From Euglena gracilis (lineage: Eukaryota > Euglenida > Euglenophyceae > Euglenales), in contig CP154956.1 in the NCBI GenBank assembly GCA_039621445.1, positions 96,786,406 through 96,850,405 on the forward strand: a stretch of 64,000 bases of DNA, written 5' to 3'. How positions within the stretch are numbered: the first letter of the stretch is position 1; each line of letters begins with the position of its first letter. The notes under the pieces are model-generated. The model was not told the origin of the DNA and did not search any database. It saw only the letters and a list, made by a program, of their open reading frames with translations. The position numbers and the translations under genes were made by a program. Positions 1 to 9,621 of the stretch are shown here, piece after piece.

Positions 1-3000
1 TACCGCAGCCTGGGTTACCAGGTTACGTCGGTGGACGTGGACCCCAGGTGGCGGCCAGACATTTGTGTTGACGTGCTGAAATGGAATTTTAAAAAACAGT
101 TCCAGCCTGGGGATTTTGAGGTGGTGGTGTGCGGGGTCCCCTGCACCGAATTCAGCCTGGCGCTGACTACCAGGGAACGAGATTTAAAATTGGCTGATCG
201 GCTGGTGCAGCGGGCCCTGGCCATCATCAGATACCTCCGCCCACGGCGGTGGTGGTTGGAAAACCCCCGGTACGGTTACCTGCGGACCCGCAGGTACATG
301 GCAGGGATCCCACACGTGGACGTGGATTACTGCCAGTACGCTGACTGGGGCTACCAGAAGCCCACCAGGATATGGGGCAGCCCCCATGTCTTGGGTCTCC
401 GGCCACGGGTGTGTGACGGCCGGACCTGTCCCAACCTGGAGAGCCTGGTACCTGAAGGGGGACGGAAGGGACGGCACAAAATTCGGCTCAGCAGTAAACA
501 CCAAAACCTGCCCAGGCACCTGAAATATCGGATCCCAGAGGCATTGGTCCGTGACCTGGCCACAGCACTGGCACCGGAGGCCCAGGCTCCTGTGTCTCCG
601 GGGCCAGAGGGAGCCCAACGCGGGGTGCCCTCGGTCCTGCTCCATGAGGTGGGGCAGGGTGCAAGGGATCGGCAGCTGCTGATGCGGGTGCAGGCCAGGG
701 GGCCAGACGGACAGTCCCACTTCAACAACGCCCTCATTGACACAGTGGCAGAGGTGAACCTGGTCCGAAGAGGCAAGCTACCCAGCACATACCTCCTGCC
801 TGCCCCCAAGCCCCTGTCCCTGGTGACGGCCAGTGGCGCCAAGATGGAAGGGGGGGAACGTGAGGCAACCCTAGACCTGGTCCTCCGGCGGGAGGGGGGG
901 GGCCCGGGTCAGGGGGAGGGGGCCCTGTGGACGGCCCCAGCCTCCTTCTATGAGGCTGACATCCACGTGGAGGCCATCGTCGGCTTCCCGTGGCTGGAGG
1001 AAAACCAGCTCGGGGTGTTTCCACACCTCCAGGCCTTGGCATTGAGGGGAGAGCAGGTGGTCCTCCTTCGGGGACATGATGCGGAGGGTGAGCAAGTTCA
1101 GCCAGCAGCCCACAGAAAGGCACAAAAGCGAGTGAGATACCTGAAAATGGTGGAAAAAGTCAGAGCACTGCGGCTTGCTTTGCCAGAGGCAGCCCTGGGG
1201 GAGGACACCGAGGAGCCTGAGTGGGAGGAAAACCCCCTGCACGAGGATGAGGCGACCCAGGAGACAGTGGCCAAGGAACTCCTGCGGGCAGCCCGGGAGG
1301 TCGAAGCACGGGCAGCCCAAGGGGTCATCCTTGTTCCTGAAGGGGAACAGGTGACCAGCCAGCGGGCTGAGGAGCTCCGGGCAGCCCTCCGGAGGGACTT
1401 CGAGGGGGAGGTTCTCCGAGACAGGATTTGGGGGGAAAGAATCGTTCGGGGGCCCCTGGGGGAAGGGAAAATCGAATTAAAACCGGGATCTGTGGCAAAG
1501 AAACAGAGGCCCATCCACCTGACGGGGGAGAGGCACAGGGCCTTGTGTGACCTAGTGGATGAGTGGGTTCGGGACAAGAAGGTGAAGGAGGGGGTGCCAA
1601 GTGCCTGGAGCAGCCCCACATTCGTGGTGGCCAAGAAACAGGGGAAGTGGTGTGGGGTTGTGGATTTCCGGGCATTAAACGAGGCCACGGTGACAGATGC
1701 GTACCCCCTCCCCAGGATCGAGGACATCCTGGTGAACCAGGGACGGAGGTACCTGTTCTCCGTCCTTGATCTCAAGGATGCCTTCCATCAGGTGCCCCTA
1801 CACGAAGACTCACGCCCATACACCTGCTGCAGCACCCCCCGGGGGTCCAAGCAGTGGTGTGTGGTCGTGATGGGCCTGAAAAATGGAGTGGCCATTTTTC
1901 AGCGGGTGATCGACTACTCGCTGAGGGATGTGGCTGATGTCGCCAACCCATATGTTGACGACATCATCGTGGGGACAGAGTGGTGTGGCACGGAGGAAGC
2001 TACCCTGGAGGCACACGACCAGGACATAAGGCGAGTGTTGGGGGCACTGCGGGAACACCGCCTGGTCGTGGACAAGAACAAGTGCCGCTTCTTCGTAAGA
2101 GAAGTGGAGTTCTGTGGCCACATCCTGGGGGGAGGAAAACGGAGGCCAGCCCCGGGCAAACTCATGGCGCTGGAGAAGTGGGAGGAGCCCCGCACGATCA
2201 CAGCCCTCAGGGGCTTTCTGGGCTTCACCAACTACTACTCCAGCTACGTGAAGGAGTATGCCCGGTATGCAGCCCCCCTGATGGAACTCCTCAAGGTGGG
2301 ACGTGTGGAAGGGAAAAAAGGCAGCAAAAAACCTGTGAAATTCGGCCAAGTGGAACGGGAGGCCTTCACCGCCCTGAAGCAGGAGCTCCTCCGGGGATTG
2401 GAGCTCCACACCATCAACCCGGACCAGCCATTCATTCTCCGGGTTGATGCGAGCGACAAGGCGGTGGGGGCAGCCCTTGAACAGTTTTTGGAGCCAGCAG
2501 AGGGGATGCCCACAGCTGTGGATGCCACAACACGGAAAACCGTGCCTGTGGCGTTCTGCTCCCGAAAACTCACAGCTGGGCAGGTGAAAAGCTGGTCTCC
2601 GCGGGAGAAGGAGACCTACGCCATCATCCTGGCCCTCCAAAAATGGGCCTCCTACATCGGCCTGCAGCCGGTGTTGGTCCTCACGGACCACAAGTCCCTG
2701 GAGGCCTGGGCCAAGGAAACCCTGGACACGCCCAGCGGACCTGCGGGAAGGCGGGGACGCTGGCATGAAATGTTCTCCCGGTTTGACCTTCACGTGGTCT
2801 ACATTCCGGGAAAGGAAAACGTGGTGGCGGATGCCCTCAGCAGATGGGCGTATCCTGCCTCCAAGGCATTTGCCGACATCAGCCTCCACGGGAGCGAGGA
2901 GGATGATGAGGCAATGAGGGCCATGATCGAAGAGGAACGGAGGGAAGAGCGAGAATGCGGGACACCGCACGGGGGGGAGGAACTCCACGTGGCGGTAACA

Positions 3001-4965
3001 ACACGCAGTGGGAGAGACACAGCAGCACAGCACAGACCTGGCCCCAGCCCCACAGAGGGGGAGGGGGCTGAGGATTCAGTGCCAGGGGGCCCTGGCCCTT
3101 ACCACACAGGGGGGGAGGGGCCTGTGGACGCCCCCTCGGGAGATTCGGGTCCCATCCTCATGGGAGGGGAGGGACCTGGGGTACCTGGGTTGGACACGCG
3201 GGAGACACGAGGTTCCCCACGTGCCCATCTTTTCGTGGATGAATTCGGGAATGAACAGCCGGCAAGAAGGGGGGGACCTGAGGAACACCAACCGGGGCGA
3301 AGAGTTCTGAGTGAGGACCTGCAGCTGACCCCCCCCATCGATGATCCGCACCGGGGGGATCTCGGGGAACCTGTGGGGGAACCAATTTCACTTTCTCCAG
3401 ACACGGGGGTGCACACCCAGGAGGAGGTGGAGGAGGATCCCTCCATCCCAGTGATGGACAGGGATTGGTCACGGGCATATGAAAATTGCCCTGTGTGGGG
3501 GCCTGTTTATGCAAGTGTGCAGGCCCCTGCAGGAAAGTGGCCTGAGGGAGTCCGTTTGTACGGGGACAAAATGTACACGGACGGGCTCCTCTGTGTGCCC
3601 ACCAGCCTGATGGGGCTCGTGGTCCGGGCCCACCACGGGGACGCGGGCCACCCAGGAGCCCCCAGGCTCTGGCACCAGATGGGGCGGTGGTACAGGTTCG
3701 CGGATCCAAGGGGGGGTGAGAAAATCACCCAAGGCATCCAGCGGCAATGTGAAATCTGCCAAGCCTGTGACCCCTCTCGAGCACCTTTCAAGTGTGCTCT
3801 CGAAGCCACCCCTGTGCCACCCTTCCTCATGGACAGCGTGGCGGTGGACCTGTTCGCCATGCCTGAGGTGACCCACGAGGGCCAGGTGTATGATTATCTG
3901 GCCCTGTGCGTGGACCGTGAGAGTGGGTGGACGGTGGCCACCCCTCACAAGTACAAGGGCCTGACAGCTGAGGTGGTGGCCAAGGCCATGTTCCGCCACT
4001 GGGACATGTTCGGGGTGCCCTCTGTGGTGACCTCGGACCGTGGCCCCCACTTTGCCTCGGCTTGGTGGCAAACAATGTGCGCCGCCATGGGGGTGAGGCG
4101 TGCCTACGGGCAGGCCTATCACCACCAGGCCAACGGTCGGGCAGAGGTGGCAGGCCAACGGGTGATGAACACCCTGTCCAAGCTCATCGCTGACCTGTCG
4201 GAGAAGGAGGCCTCATGGGTGGTGCTGTTACCCAAGGCCCTCCGGCACCTGCACGATGTGCCAGGGGAGTCCGGCTTGTCGCCATACGAGGTGGTCTTCG
4301 GGCGGCACCGGCCACTCCAAGGCCTGCCCCACCAGCCCCCACGAGAGGCCGAGGGTGCAGCCGACTTCATGGCACGGATGCGGGCAATGGACGAGAAGGT
4401 GGCCTCAACCTTGAATGCCTTGCACGCCAAACGGTGGGCTTCCATCAACGCCAAGAGAAGGGACCCACCTCCCCTGGAGGTCGGTGCCAAGGTGTGGTAC
4501 CGTCCCGAGACACAGCCGGGCACGGACAAGTTGGCCACCAAGTGGAAAAGGGGGACTGTGGTGGCCCGCCGGGGTCGCCACTCATATGTGGTGGAGCTGG
4601 CCCCAGGGGCCCGCCAAGAGACACACCGGAGCCAACTCAAGCTCCACGCGGAGGACGAGTTCTCCACCGACCCCCTCCCACTGTTCTATTTCAATGACAA
4701 GGCGGCCCCCCTGGAGGTGGGACCGGATGAGTGGGTGGTGGAGGAGATTGTGGGCAGCCGGAACAACCCGGAAACGGGAGTCCCGGAATTTCAGGTGAGG
4801 TGGAAAAATTGGGATCCGACGGATCTCCAATGGCTGCCATGGTCAGATTTCTTCCCCTCGTACAATGAGGATGTGGTTGATTATTGTGCAGCCAAGGGGA
4901 TTCCGTTGGAGGTGGTGGGACTTCTCCGCCCCGGGAAGAGGGGGGGGCGGGGACGGGGGCAATAA
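1..4965 (+). CDS. Pol polyprotein of copy A: C5-MTase, protease, RT, RNase H, integrase, chromodomain (5' partial)
   Basis: The frame is open from base 1, so the true start is upstream; codons are counted from base 1. The N-terminal ~195 residues are a C5 cytosine methyltransferase. Visible are the PC nucleophile motif (GVPCTEFS, Cys 48), the ENP motif (Glu 87) and the QKPTRIWG strand (about 119). The SAM-binding first motif lies off the window. An aspartic protease follows with DTVA at 247 where DTGA is expected. RT has YVDD at 651-654. RNase H has Asp 816 and a TDHKSLEAW block near 895. Integrase has an HHCC finger (HH near 1211, CxxC 1250-1253) and Asp 1283, Asp 1346 and Glu 1382. A chromodomain begins near 1576 and ends close to the stop. 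By family knowledge this makes and integrates cDNA, and the chromodomain directs it to marked chromatin. MTase activity is inferred, not shown. Confidence 0.9.
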   Translation, partial: YRSLGYQVTSVDVDPRWRPDICVDVLKWNFKKQFQPGDFEVVVCGVPCTEFSLALTTRERDLKLADRLVQRALAIIRYLRPRRWWLENPRYGYLRTRRYMAGIPHVDVDYCQYADWGYQKPTRIWGSPHVLGLRPRVCDGRTCPNLESLVPEGGRKGRHKIRLSSKHQNLPRHLKYRIPEALVRDLATALAPEAQAPVSPGPEGAQRGVPSVLLHEVGQGARDRQLLMRVQARGPDGQSHFNNALIDTVAEVNLVRRGKLPSTYLLPAPKPLSLVTASGAKMEGGEREATLDLVLRREGGGPGQGEGALWTAPASFYEADIHVEAIVGFPWLEENQLGVFPHLQALALRGEQVVLLRGHDAEGEQVQPAAHRKAQKRVRYLKMVEKVRALRLALPEAALGEDTEEPEWEENPLHEDEATQETVAKELLRAAREVEARAAQGVILVPEGEQVTSQRAEELRAALRRDFEGEVLRDRIWGERIVRGPLGEGKIELKPGSVAKKQRPIHLTGERHRALCDLVDEWVRDKKVKEGVPSAWSSPTFVVAKKQGKWCGVVDFRALNEATVTDAYPLPRIEDILVNQGRRYLFSVLDLKDAFHQVPLHEDSRPYTCCSTPRGSKQWCVVVMGLKNGVAIFQRVIDYSLRDVADVANPYVDDIIVGTEWCGTEEATLEAHDQDIRRVLGALREHRLVVDKNKCRFFVREVEFCGHILGGGKRRPAPGKLMALEKWEEPRTITALRGFLGFTNYYSSYVKEYARYAAPLMELLKVGRVEGKKGSKKPVKFGQVEREAFTALKQELLRGLELHTINPDQPFILRVDASDKAVGAALEQFLEPAEGMPTAVDATTRKTVPVAFCSRKLTAGQVKSWSPREKETYAIILALQKWASYIGLQPVLVLTDHKSLEAWAKETLDTPSGPAGRRGRWHEMFSRFDLHVVYIPGKENVVADALSRWAYPASKAFADISLHGSEEDDEAMRAMIEEERREERECGTPHGGEELHVAVTTRSGRDTAAQHRPGPSPTEGEGAEDSVPGGPGPYHTGGEGPVDAPSGDSGPILMGGEGPGVPGLDTRETRGSPRAHLFVDEFGNEQPARRGGPEEHQPGRRVLSEDLQLTPPIDDPHRGDLGEPVGEPISLSPDTGVHTQEEVEEDPSIPVMDRDWSRAYENCPVWGPVYASVQAPAGKWPEGVRLYGDKMYTDGLLCVPTSLMGLVVRAHHGDAGHPGAPRLWHQMGRWYRFADPRGGEKITQGIQRQCEICQACDPSRAPFKCALEATPVPPFLMDSVAVDLFAMPEVTHEGQVYDYLALCVDRESGWTVATPHKYKGLTAEVVAKAMFRHWDMFGVPSVVTSDRGPHFASAWWQTMCAAMGVRRAYGQAYHHQANGRAEVAGQRVMNTLSKLIADLSEKEASWVVLLPKALRHLHDVPGESGLSPYEVVFGRHRPLQGLPHQPPREAEGAADFMARMRAMDEKVASTLNALHAKRWASINAKRRDPPPLEVGAKVWYRPETQPGTDKLATKWKRGTVVARRGRHSYVVELAPGARQETHRSQLKLHAEDEFSTDPLPLFYFNDKAAPLEVGPDEWVVEEIVGSRNNPETGVPEFQVRWKNWDPTDLQWLPWSDFFPSYNEDVVDYCAAKGIPLEVVGLLRPGKRGGRGRGQ

Positions 4966-5648
4966 GGGGGGAGAGGGGCAGGAGGTGGAGGCGAGGGGAC
5001 GGCGGGTGCGGGGATTGTGGTGGTGGCGGAGCACACGCACATCCTTCGCTCTTGTGCGTAGGATGCAGCGCTACGTGCCCCGTCGCCCCTACGTCCCTGG
5101 ACCTCTCCCCGTCGCCCCCCCGCCACCATCGGCCGCCGAGGCGGAGGCCGCCCTGCTCACCCTCTTGCCCGCCCCCAAGCGCCCCCGCCTGGACACCCCC
5201 GCGGAACCTCCCCAGCCGGCTGACTCCCCCCGACCACCGTCCCCCACACGCCCGGAGGACCTCCGCTCCCTGCTGGCCTACCTCGAGGGGCTGGCGGCGG
5301 AGGTGGAGCACCTCCGGAGCGTGGTGGGGCGGTTGGTGGGCGAGGGAGCGCCGCAGCGGGAGGATGCGGAGGTGCAAGCGGAGGCGCCTGGCGAAGGGGA
5401 CGACCAGGGGAGCGAGGAGGAGGCAAGCGAGTCGGGGTCGTTGGACCTCCTCGCCGCGGCTGCCACGGCCGGGGACCCCGAGGCCGAGGACGCCGAAGGG
5501 GACCAGGTCGGGGAGCCCGGCGGGGTGCTCCAACTGCTCCTCGCGGAGTTCGAGCCCTTGTGGCCCGGCTCCGATGAGGACCCCTAAGCCCCCCCCCCGC
5601 CGACCCAGACGTAGCCTGGGCCGGCTTACCTGTGGAGGCTAGCCCACC
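4571..5648 (+). repeat. Tandem duplication unit 1 (1,078 bp) of copy A 3' end
   Basis: This segment starts inside the C-terminal part of the polyprotein and runs past its stop and the second ORF. It is followed directly by a near-identical unit with the same phase. Both begin at the same GGGGTCGCCACTC words. Confidence 0.93.
5063..5587 (+). CDS. Small ORF downstream of pol in copy A (174 aa, unknown)
   Basis: An ATG at 5063 opens a 174-residue frame about 100 bp after the polyprotein stop. The N-terminus is Pro/Arg-rich with a basic patch PKRPR that could be a nuclear localisation signal. A Leu-rich stretch (RSLLAYLEGLAAEVEHLRSV) looks able to form a coiled coil. The C-terminal half is strongly acidic (Glu, Asp, Gly) and ends in GSDEDP. 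I recognise no family. Its survival in the duplicated copy, and frameshifted in the inverted copy at 9057-9582, shows it belongs to the element. It could be an accessory protein, or GC-rich sequence that merely lacks stops. Confidence 0.5.
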   Translation: MQRYVPRRPYVPGPLPVAPPPPSAAEAEAALLTLLPAPKRPRLDTPAEPPQPADSPRPPSPTRPEDLRSLLAYLEGLAAEVEHLRSVVGRLVGEGAPQREDAEVQAEAPGEGDDQGSEEEASESGSLDLLAAAATAGDPEAEDAEGDQVGEPGGVLQLLLAEFEPLWPGSDEDP

Positions 5649-5665
5649 GGGGTCGCCACTCATAT

Positions 5666-6043
5666 GTGGTGGAGCTGGCCCCAGGGGCCCGCCAAGAGAC
5701 ACACCGGAGCCAACTCAAGCTGCACGCGGAGGACGAGTTCTCCACCGACCCCCTCCCACTGTTCTATTTCAATGACAAGGCGGCCCCCCTGGAGGTGGGA
5801 CCGGATGAGTGGGTGGTGGAGGAGATTGTGGGCAGCCGGAACAACCCGGAAACGGGAGTCCCGGAATTTCAGGTGAGGTGGAGAAATTGGGATCCGACGG
5901 ATCTCCAATGGCTGCCATGGTCAGATTTCTTCCCCTCGTACAATGAGGATGTGGTTGATTATTGTGCAGCCAAGGGGATTCCGTTGGAGGTGGTGGGACT
6001 TCTCCGCCCCGGGAAGAGGGGGGGGCGGGGACGGGGGCAATAA
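5666..6043 (+). pseudogene. Duplicated C-terminal Pol fragment with chromodomain
   Basis: This is the second copy of the last ~125 residues of the copy A polyprotein, including the chromodomain (EWVVEEIVGS through DVVDYCAAKG), created by the tandem duplication. It has no RT or integrase attached and no start of its own. Confidence 0.85.
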
Positions 6044-6140
6044 GGGGGGAGAGGGGCAGGAGGTGGAGGCGAGGGGACGGCGGGTGCGGGGATTGTGGTG
6101 GTGGCGGAGCACACGCACATCCTTCGCTCTTGTGCGTAGG

Positions 6141-6665
6141 ATGCAGCGCTACGTGCCCCGTCGCCCCTACGTCCCTGGACCTCTCCCCGTCGCCCCCCCG
6201 CCACCATCGGCCGCCGAGGCAGAGGCCGCCCTCCTCACCCTCTTGCCCGCCCCCAAGCGCCCCCGCCTGGACACCCCCGCGGAACCTCCCCAGCCGGCTG
6301 ACTCCCCCCGACCACCGTCCCCCACACGCCCGGAGGACCTCCGCTCCCTGCTGGCCTACCTCGAGGGGCTGGCGGCGGAGGTGGAGCACCTCCGGAGCGT
6401 GGTGGGGCGGTTGGTGGGCGAGGGAGCGCCGCAGCGGGAGGATGCGGAGGTGCAAGCGGAAGCGCCTGGCGAAGGGGACGACCAGGGGAGCGAGGAGGAG
6501 GCAAGCGAGTCGGGGTCGTTGGACCTCCTCGCCGCGGCTGCCACGGCCGGGGACCCCGAGGCCGGGGACGCCGAAGGGGACCAGGTCGGGGAGCCCGGCG
6601 GGGTGCTCCAACTGCTCCTCGCGGAGTTCGAGCCCTTGTGGCCCGGCTCCGATGAGGACCCCTAA
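6141..6665 (+). CDS. Second copy of the 174-aa downstream ORF
   Basis: It lies in duplication unit 2 and has the same length and reading frame as 5063-5587. Only isolated changes are visible, for example EAED to EAGD near the C-terminus. The same basic patch, Leu-rich stretch and acidic tail are kept, and function is unknown. Confidence 0.45.
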   Translation: MQRYVPRRPYVPGPLPVAPPPPSAAEAEAALLTLLPAPKRPRLDTPAEPPQPADSPRPPSPTRPEDLRSLLAYLEGLAAEVEHLRSVVGRLVGEGAPQREDAEVQAEAPGEGDDQGSEEEASESGSLDLLAAAATAGDPEAGDAEGDQVGEPGGVLQLLLAEFEPLWPGSDEDP

Positions 6666-6727
6666 GCCCCCCCCCCCGCCGACCCAGACGTAGCCTGGGC
6701 CGGCTTACCTGTGGAGGCTAGCCCACC

Positions 6728-7135
6728 GGGGGGGGGGGCAGGAAATGGGGTTGGTGCGGAAGACCTTGGTTCAGGTTGCTGGGGGTCCGGCTGGGCATGC
6801 CCGGCGATGGCCAGGAGCTGTTGGGCCTGGCCGTAATGGCTGGGGCTGTCATGGCTGTGGCTTGCTTCTTCGTCGCTGTCCTCCTGTGATTCATAATCTG
6901 GGAGTCTGGGCTCCCCAGGCTCACCTACTGTGAGCCCAGAGGACTCAAACCCTCCTCTGCTACCATGTTGGGGTTGCCCCTCCTGAGGTCCCTGTGAAGG
7001 GACCCCTGGTGGCGCAACCCGCGTAGGATCGTTAAAATTTGAGCCCGTCGGGCCCACCTGGTGGGGGTTTTCCCCTTGGAGGAAAAATGGGGTAGGGGTG
7101 GGTGTTGGTGAGGATAGTGATGTTGAAAAAGACAT
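6728..7135 (-). pseudogene. Leader ORF / Gag-like N-terminal fragment of the R1-associated element
   Basis: On the minus strand an ATG at 7135 opens a Pro/Ser/Thr-rich frame that contains PTRVAPPGVPSQGPQEGQP. The same peptide occurs on the minus strand near 30000 and on the plus strand near 28450, each time beside the R1 repeat. That makes it the start of a transposon protein rather than chance. Here it continues through an acidic, His/Ser-rich stretch and then runs into the copy A 3' repeat, so it is truncated. I do not recognise a domain. Confidence 0.4.
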
Positions 7136-8221
7136 ACTTTTGAGGTCCAATTGATTGAACTTGAATGAATAATCAATAATATCAATGACTTGAACTTGTT
7201 TGCTTGAACTTGTTTGATTGTTGCAAATGCAAACACAATTGAATGTCAAACAGAGAACAGTATGTGAACAGAATGTAAACAGAGCCCTGTGCACAGAAAA
7301 TGTACAATTGGAGGGGGGCTACAGCTGGGGGGGCTACTTGGTATACTTTGCGCAATTCTTAATGAATTGCGCCATCCCAAGCGCCCACCAAGGGGGTGCG
7401 CATGCTTGCGCAAAGCCCAGCAGGGCTTGCGCATCCCCTTGGGGGTTGCCTGTTGGCCCCCTCAAACTGCCCCCTCCTTTACCTTCCCTTGGCTTGGTCA
7501 AAATGGGCTGTGGGGCCCCCTTGGGGGCCAGTGGGGCCTCAAAAGGCCCTTGGGGGCTTTGGAGCCCCCCTCGCGGCCCTTCGTGGCCCCTTTGGGCCCC
7601 CTTGGGACCCCCCCTTGGGGCGGGCACCCTCGGACCGCGCACACTCCCCTCCTCAAAAAAATTGCCGTGCAATTTAAATTCGACTCCTTTGCCGGTCCGA
7701 GGTGCCGCCCCCCCCCCTTTTTGCTTTCCGGCCTCCGAAAAAATTTGTATTTTTTTTCTTGTTGAAACGCACAAGCGGTGGCGCCACGTGCCGTGTGTGG
7801 CGCGTGCTGTCGGGGAGGGGGTACAGGGGAAGGGCGAGAAGGGGGACGGGCGCCTCCGGGCTCGTGACCCGGGGAGGCACCGCTTGGGGCCCCTCCGCTC
7901 CCCCTCCGGTCCCGTGAGCCTTCTTGGCCCATGGGTAGGGGCGGACTGCCCCCCCCCCCGAAACACTCGATGCCAATGTGTAATTGTGATTCCCCCCCCA
8001 GGCCCCGCTTGGCCCGGGGCGGAAAGCTCCTGCATGTTGAGAAGGATACATTTGACCATCCCAGCAGGGCCGCCCCGCCTTGCCCGGTATCCCGGGGCCA
8101 AAGGCCCCCGGGGGCTTGGCAGGGGTGCGTGCTGGAGGGGGCGACGGGGAGGCGCCTTGGGTGAGGCCCGTTCCTTGGAGGAGGGGGCTGCCCCCCCCCC
8201 GTGGAGGGGGTCTGGGCTGCC
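6968..8221 (-). repeat. R1 repeat, copy 1 (GC-rich, ~1.25 kb)
   Basis: This block recurs at 28636-29786 and 29985-31244 with the same internal order. It has a TTTTCCCCTTGGAGG edge, a moderately AT-rich part, a CTTGCGCAAAGCCCAGCAGG stretch, then more than 700 bp of C- and G-runs. Orientation is given by the leader ORF that reads leftward out of it. It could be an LTR or terminal repeat of an unplaced element; I see no TG...CA ends. Confidence 0.7.
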
Positions 8222-8952
8222 CCCCCCCCCCCCGCGTTGTGGGCCGGGCCGCCTTGGCCGGGGCCCGTCCTCTTGAGAGGGGGGGGGCTGCCCCCCCCCC
8301 GCTCTCTCCGGTGTGGAGGGGGGGGGGGTTGGCGCTTGCCCCCCCCGGGCGTGTTTAACTCCAAAAATTGGCCGACGGGGTGTATTTTTTAAAAATTGGT
8401 GGAAACTCGGCAGGCGCCCCCCCCCACCCCCGGCATGGTGGGCCGAGGAGAGGTGTGGCAGACCGCAAAAATCGGCAGGCGCCCCCCCCTCCCCCGGAGC
8501 CAACTTGGCCACGGGGCACCCCCACCGCCTAATGACAACGCCACACGAATGCACGCACTGTTGGGCCTCCGTGGCCCTGTGGGACCTCGGGCCCGCAGGC
8601 GCCTGTGGACCCCCTGTGGTCCCCTCGGGCGCCGCACCGTGCGGTGTGGTGCACGTGCGGCGCGTGGGGCGCCTCGTCTCGTGGGGCGCTTGCCCCTCGG
8701 GGCGCTATGTGGGCCGCGGGTGGTGGGCGAGGCCAGCCTTGGGGGGGCTGTGGGCCCCCTCAACCCTTGGGACCCCCCCCCCCCCTGGTGTGCTCCTGTG
8801 GCCTCCTCGCCCCACCCGGGCGTCCCGTCGCCCCTCCTGGCCCCCTCGCCCATAGCCAAGGGGCACTGTGGGGTTGACTTCGCTGAAATTGAAATTGAGA
8901 TTGAACCTGCGAAACACAACAACAACAAGAAACAAAGGAAATAAAGGTTTTC
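8222..8952. other. GC-rich homopolymer-laden stretch without a supported gene
   Basis: Dense C- and G-runs of 8 to 14 bases separate R1 from the inverted copy A repeat. Long frames here come from a lack of stops in GC-rich DNA. A short AT-rich patch (about 8880-8945) precedes the junction. I see nothing that supports a gene. Confidence 0.5.
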
Positions 8953-9613
8953 CAAGGTCTTCCGCACCAACCCCATTTCCTGCCCCCCCCCCCCCCGGTG
9001 GGCCAGCCTCCACAGGTAAGCCGGCCCAGGCTACGTCTGGGTCGGCGGGGGGGGGCTTAGGGGTCCTCATCGGAGCCGGGCCACAAGGGCTCGAACTCCG
9101 CGAGGAGCAGTTGGAGCACCCCGCCGGGCTCCCCGACCTGGTCCCCTTCGGCGTCCCCGGCCTCGGGGTCCCCGGCCGTGGCAGCCGCGGCGAGGAGGTC
9201 CAACGACCCCGACTCGCTTGCCTCCTCCTCGCTCCCCTGGTCGTCCCCTTCGCCAGGCGCCTCCGCTTGCACCTCCGCATCCTCCCGCTGCGGCGCTCCC
9301 TCGCCCACCAACCGCCCCACCACGCTCCGGAGGTGCTCCACCTCCGCCGCCAGCCCCTCGAGGTAGGCCAGCAGGGAGCGGAGGTCCTCCGGGCGTGTGG
9401 GGGACGGTGGTCGGGGGGAGTCAGCCGGCTGGGGAGGTTCCTCGGGGGTGTCCAGGCGGGGGCGCTTGGGGGCGGGCAAGAGGGTGAGGAGGGCGGCCTC
9501 CGCCTCGGCGGCCGATGGTGGCGGGGGGGGCGATGGGGAGAGGTCCAGGGACGTAGGGGCGACGGGGCACGTAGCGCTGCATCCTACGCACAAGAGCGAA
9601 GGATGTGCGTGTG
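8953..9613 (-). repeat. Inverted copy of copy A 3' region, cut off at telomeric repeats
   Basis: This is the reverse complement of about 6114-6769. It includes the second-ORF sequence and the trailing CAGACGTAGCCTGGGCCGG region. Homology stops sharply at 9613; a short G-run follows and then perfect TTAGGG units. With 6114-6769 it forms an inverted repeat with ~660-bp arms around R1. Confidence 0.88.
9057..9582 (-). pseudogene. Third, frameshifted copy of the 174-aa downstream ORF
   Basis: The ATG (9582) and stop (9057) are both present. A C-run near the N-terminus is one base longer (8 instead of 7), which shifts the frame, and an Ala-to-Glu change is visible in DTPEEPPQP. The rest matches the copies at 5063 and 6141. 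Confidence 0.75.
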
Positions 9614-9621
9614 GGGGGGGG

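Larger units (their letters stand above)
1..6727 (+). mobile_element. Ty3/gypsy chromodomain retrotransposon, copy A (5' end off the window)
   Basis: The domain order MTase, protease, RT, RNase H, integrase, chromodomain marks a Ty3/gypsy element of chromovirus type with an added C5-MTase. Gag and the 5' LTR lie beyond the left edge. After the polyprotein come a second small ORF and a 3' segment duplicated in tandem. I cannot see a TG...CA long terminal repeat, so the 3' end is uncertain. The element is GC-rich and its main frame has no internal stop. Related pieces are an inverted 3' end at 8953-9613 and an integrase fragment at 31322-31775. Confidence 0.85.
5649..6727 (+). repeat. Tandem duplication unit 2 (1,079 bp) of copy A 3' end
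   Basis: A near-perfect copy of 4571-5648 with only a few substitutions and one extra C in a C-run before the end. The high identity means the duplication is recent or has been homogenised. Confidence 0.93.

Noticed and set aside
184-842. Long minus-strand frames opposite the copy A polyprotein
   Set aside because: GC-rich coding DNA leaves antisense frames open; motifs lie only on the plus strand.
8389-8976. Minus-strand frame that starts like a signal peptide (Leu/Phe-rich after MGLVRKTLEN)
   Set aside because: The start lies in the copy A 3' repeat and the rest is GC-rich homopolymer sequence, so the hydrophobic stretch is likely chance.
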